Source of the DNA: Nitrososphaerales archaeon TH526
GTDB lineage: Archaea > Thermoproteota > Nitrososphaeria > Nitrososphaerales > Nitrososphaeraceae
DNA: 13,091 bases
Assembly (NCBI GenBank): GCA_014523665.1
Contig: JAATVR010000503.1
Coordinates: 1 to 13,091 of the forward strand
Direction: 5' to 3'
Part shown: piece after piece, positions 12,917-13,091 of the stretch
Layout: the number at the start of each line of letters is the position of its first letter
Position numbering within the stretch: the stretch's first letter is position 1
Notes under the pieces: model-generated
What the model saw: the letters and a program-made list of their open reading frames with translations, nothing else
Databases searched by the model: none
What the model was told of the DNA's origin: nothing
Position numbers and translations under genes: made by a program

Positions 12917-13091
12917 TTACTGAGATCTATTGTGTACGTTTGGCTCTGTTAACTTTCCCGATCGGATTGATTTCCTTATTTCGCGCGCAACGATAGTGCA
13001 CAAAAATATAGCTATACTGGTAAGTACAATGGCACCTGATGGAGCAACATTAGCTAAATAAGAAATAACAATTCCCCACACAACCGATGCA
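12917..13091 (-). CDS. ABC-3 family metal permease, C-terminal fragment (cut by window edge)
   Basis: The frame is open from the right edge of the window and ends at TAA 12917-12919, giving the last 57 residues. It shows one complete hydrophobic span preceded by the end of another: SVVWGIVISYLANVAPSGAI, then VLTSIAIFLCTIVAREIRK, followed by a basic and polar tail. A Pro-Ser-Gly-Ala turn between the last two spans, then a hydrophobic span and a positive end, is the usual C-terminus of ABC-3 permeases of zinc/manganese uptake systems (ZnuB/MntB type). The rest, and the expected ATPase and binding protein, lie outside. The identification rests on a short segment and is therefore moderate. A DtxR-type regulator is 9.8 kb away in the window. 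Confidence 0.65.
   Translation of the reverse strand, partial: ASVVWGIVISYLANVAPSGAIVLTSIAIFLCTIVAREIRKSIRSGKLTEPNVHNRSQ

Overview
The window looks like part of the chromosome of an ammonia-oxidising-type archaeon (Thaumarchaeota/Nitrososphaeria, probably the Nitrososphaerales side). It carries a group II chaperonin with a GGM tail, an archaeal initiation factor aIF2-beta, a zinc-containing ferredoxin of the Sulfolobus type, archaeal TATA boxes, oligo-T terminators and several TTG/GTG starts. These sit beside a bacterial-type GrpE-DnaK-DnaJ set, which some archaea acquired. GC is moderate to low by eye and intergenic gaps are long (up to about 950 bp). The genus-level placement is inference.

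Layout. 1-1779: thermosome subunit on the + strand, then a T-rich terminator. 1780-2697: mostly non-coding, with a small Cys/His protein on the - strand (2079-2408). 2698-3135 (+): short DtxR/MntR-type metalloregulator. 3189-4387 (-): an Asn-rich microprotein with a strong TATA box, followed by an ABC ATPase that has no permease beside it. 4718-8484 (-): operon grpE-dnaK-dnaJ. 8610-8885 (-): small secreted protein. 9156-9587 (-): aIF2-beta. 9594-10541: gene-poor stretch with a perfect inverted repeat. 10542-11147 (-): unrecognised protein whose reading frame continues upstream into an in-frame TGA. 11370-11906 (-): zinc ferredoxin with its own promoter and terminator. 12287-12619 (+): hisI, standing alone. 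12917-13091 (-): C-terminus of an ABC-3 family (Zn/Mn-type) permease, cut by the window edge.

How the genes fit together. The dominant theme is protein folding: an ATP-driven group II chaperonin lies within 3 kb of a complete Hsp70 system (nucleotide exchange factor, Hsp70, J-protein), so both archaeal folding machines are encoded in one neighbourhood. A metalloregulator and the end of a metal-type permease lie at opposite sides of the window; a regulatory link between them is possible but not shown. The remaining genes are housekeeping (translation initiation, histidine biosynthesis, electron transfer).

I did not find a clearly new multi-gene system, CRISPR array, insertion sequence, rRNA or convincing tRNA. 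The best leads are a candidate operator over the grpE start site, the Ala/Gln/Pro tail of DnaK, the promoter-backed Asn-rich microprotein, the in-frame TGA upstream of the 201-residue protein, the reduced metal-site set of the DtxR protein, and several perfect palindromes in gene-free DNA.
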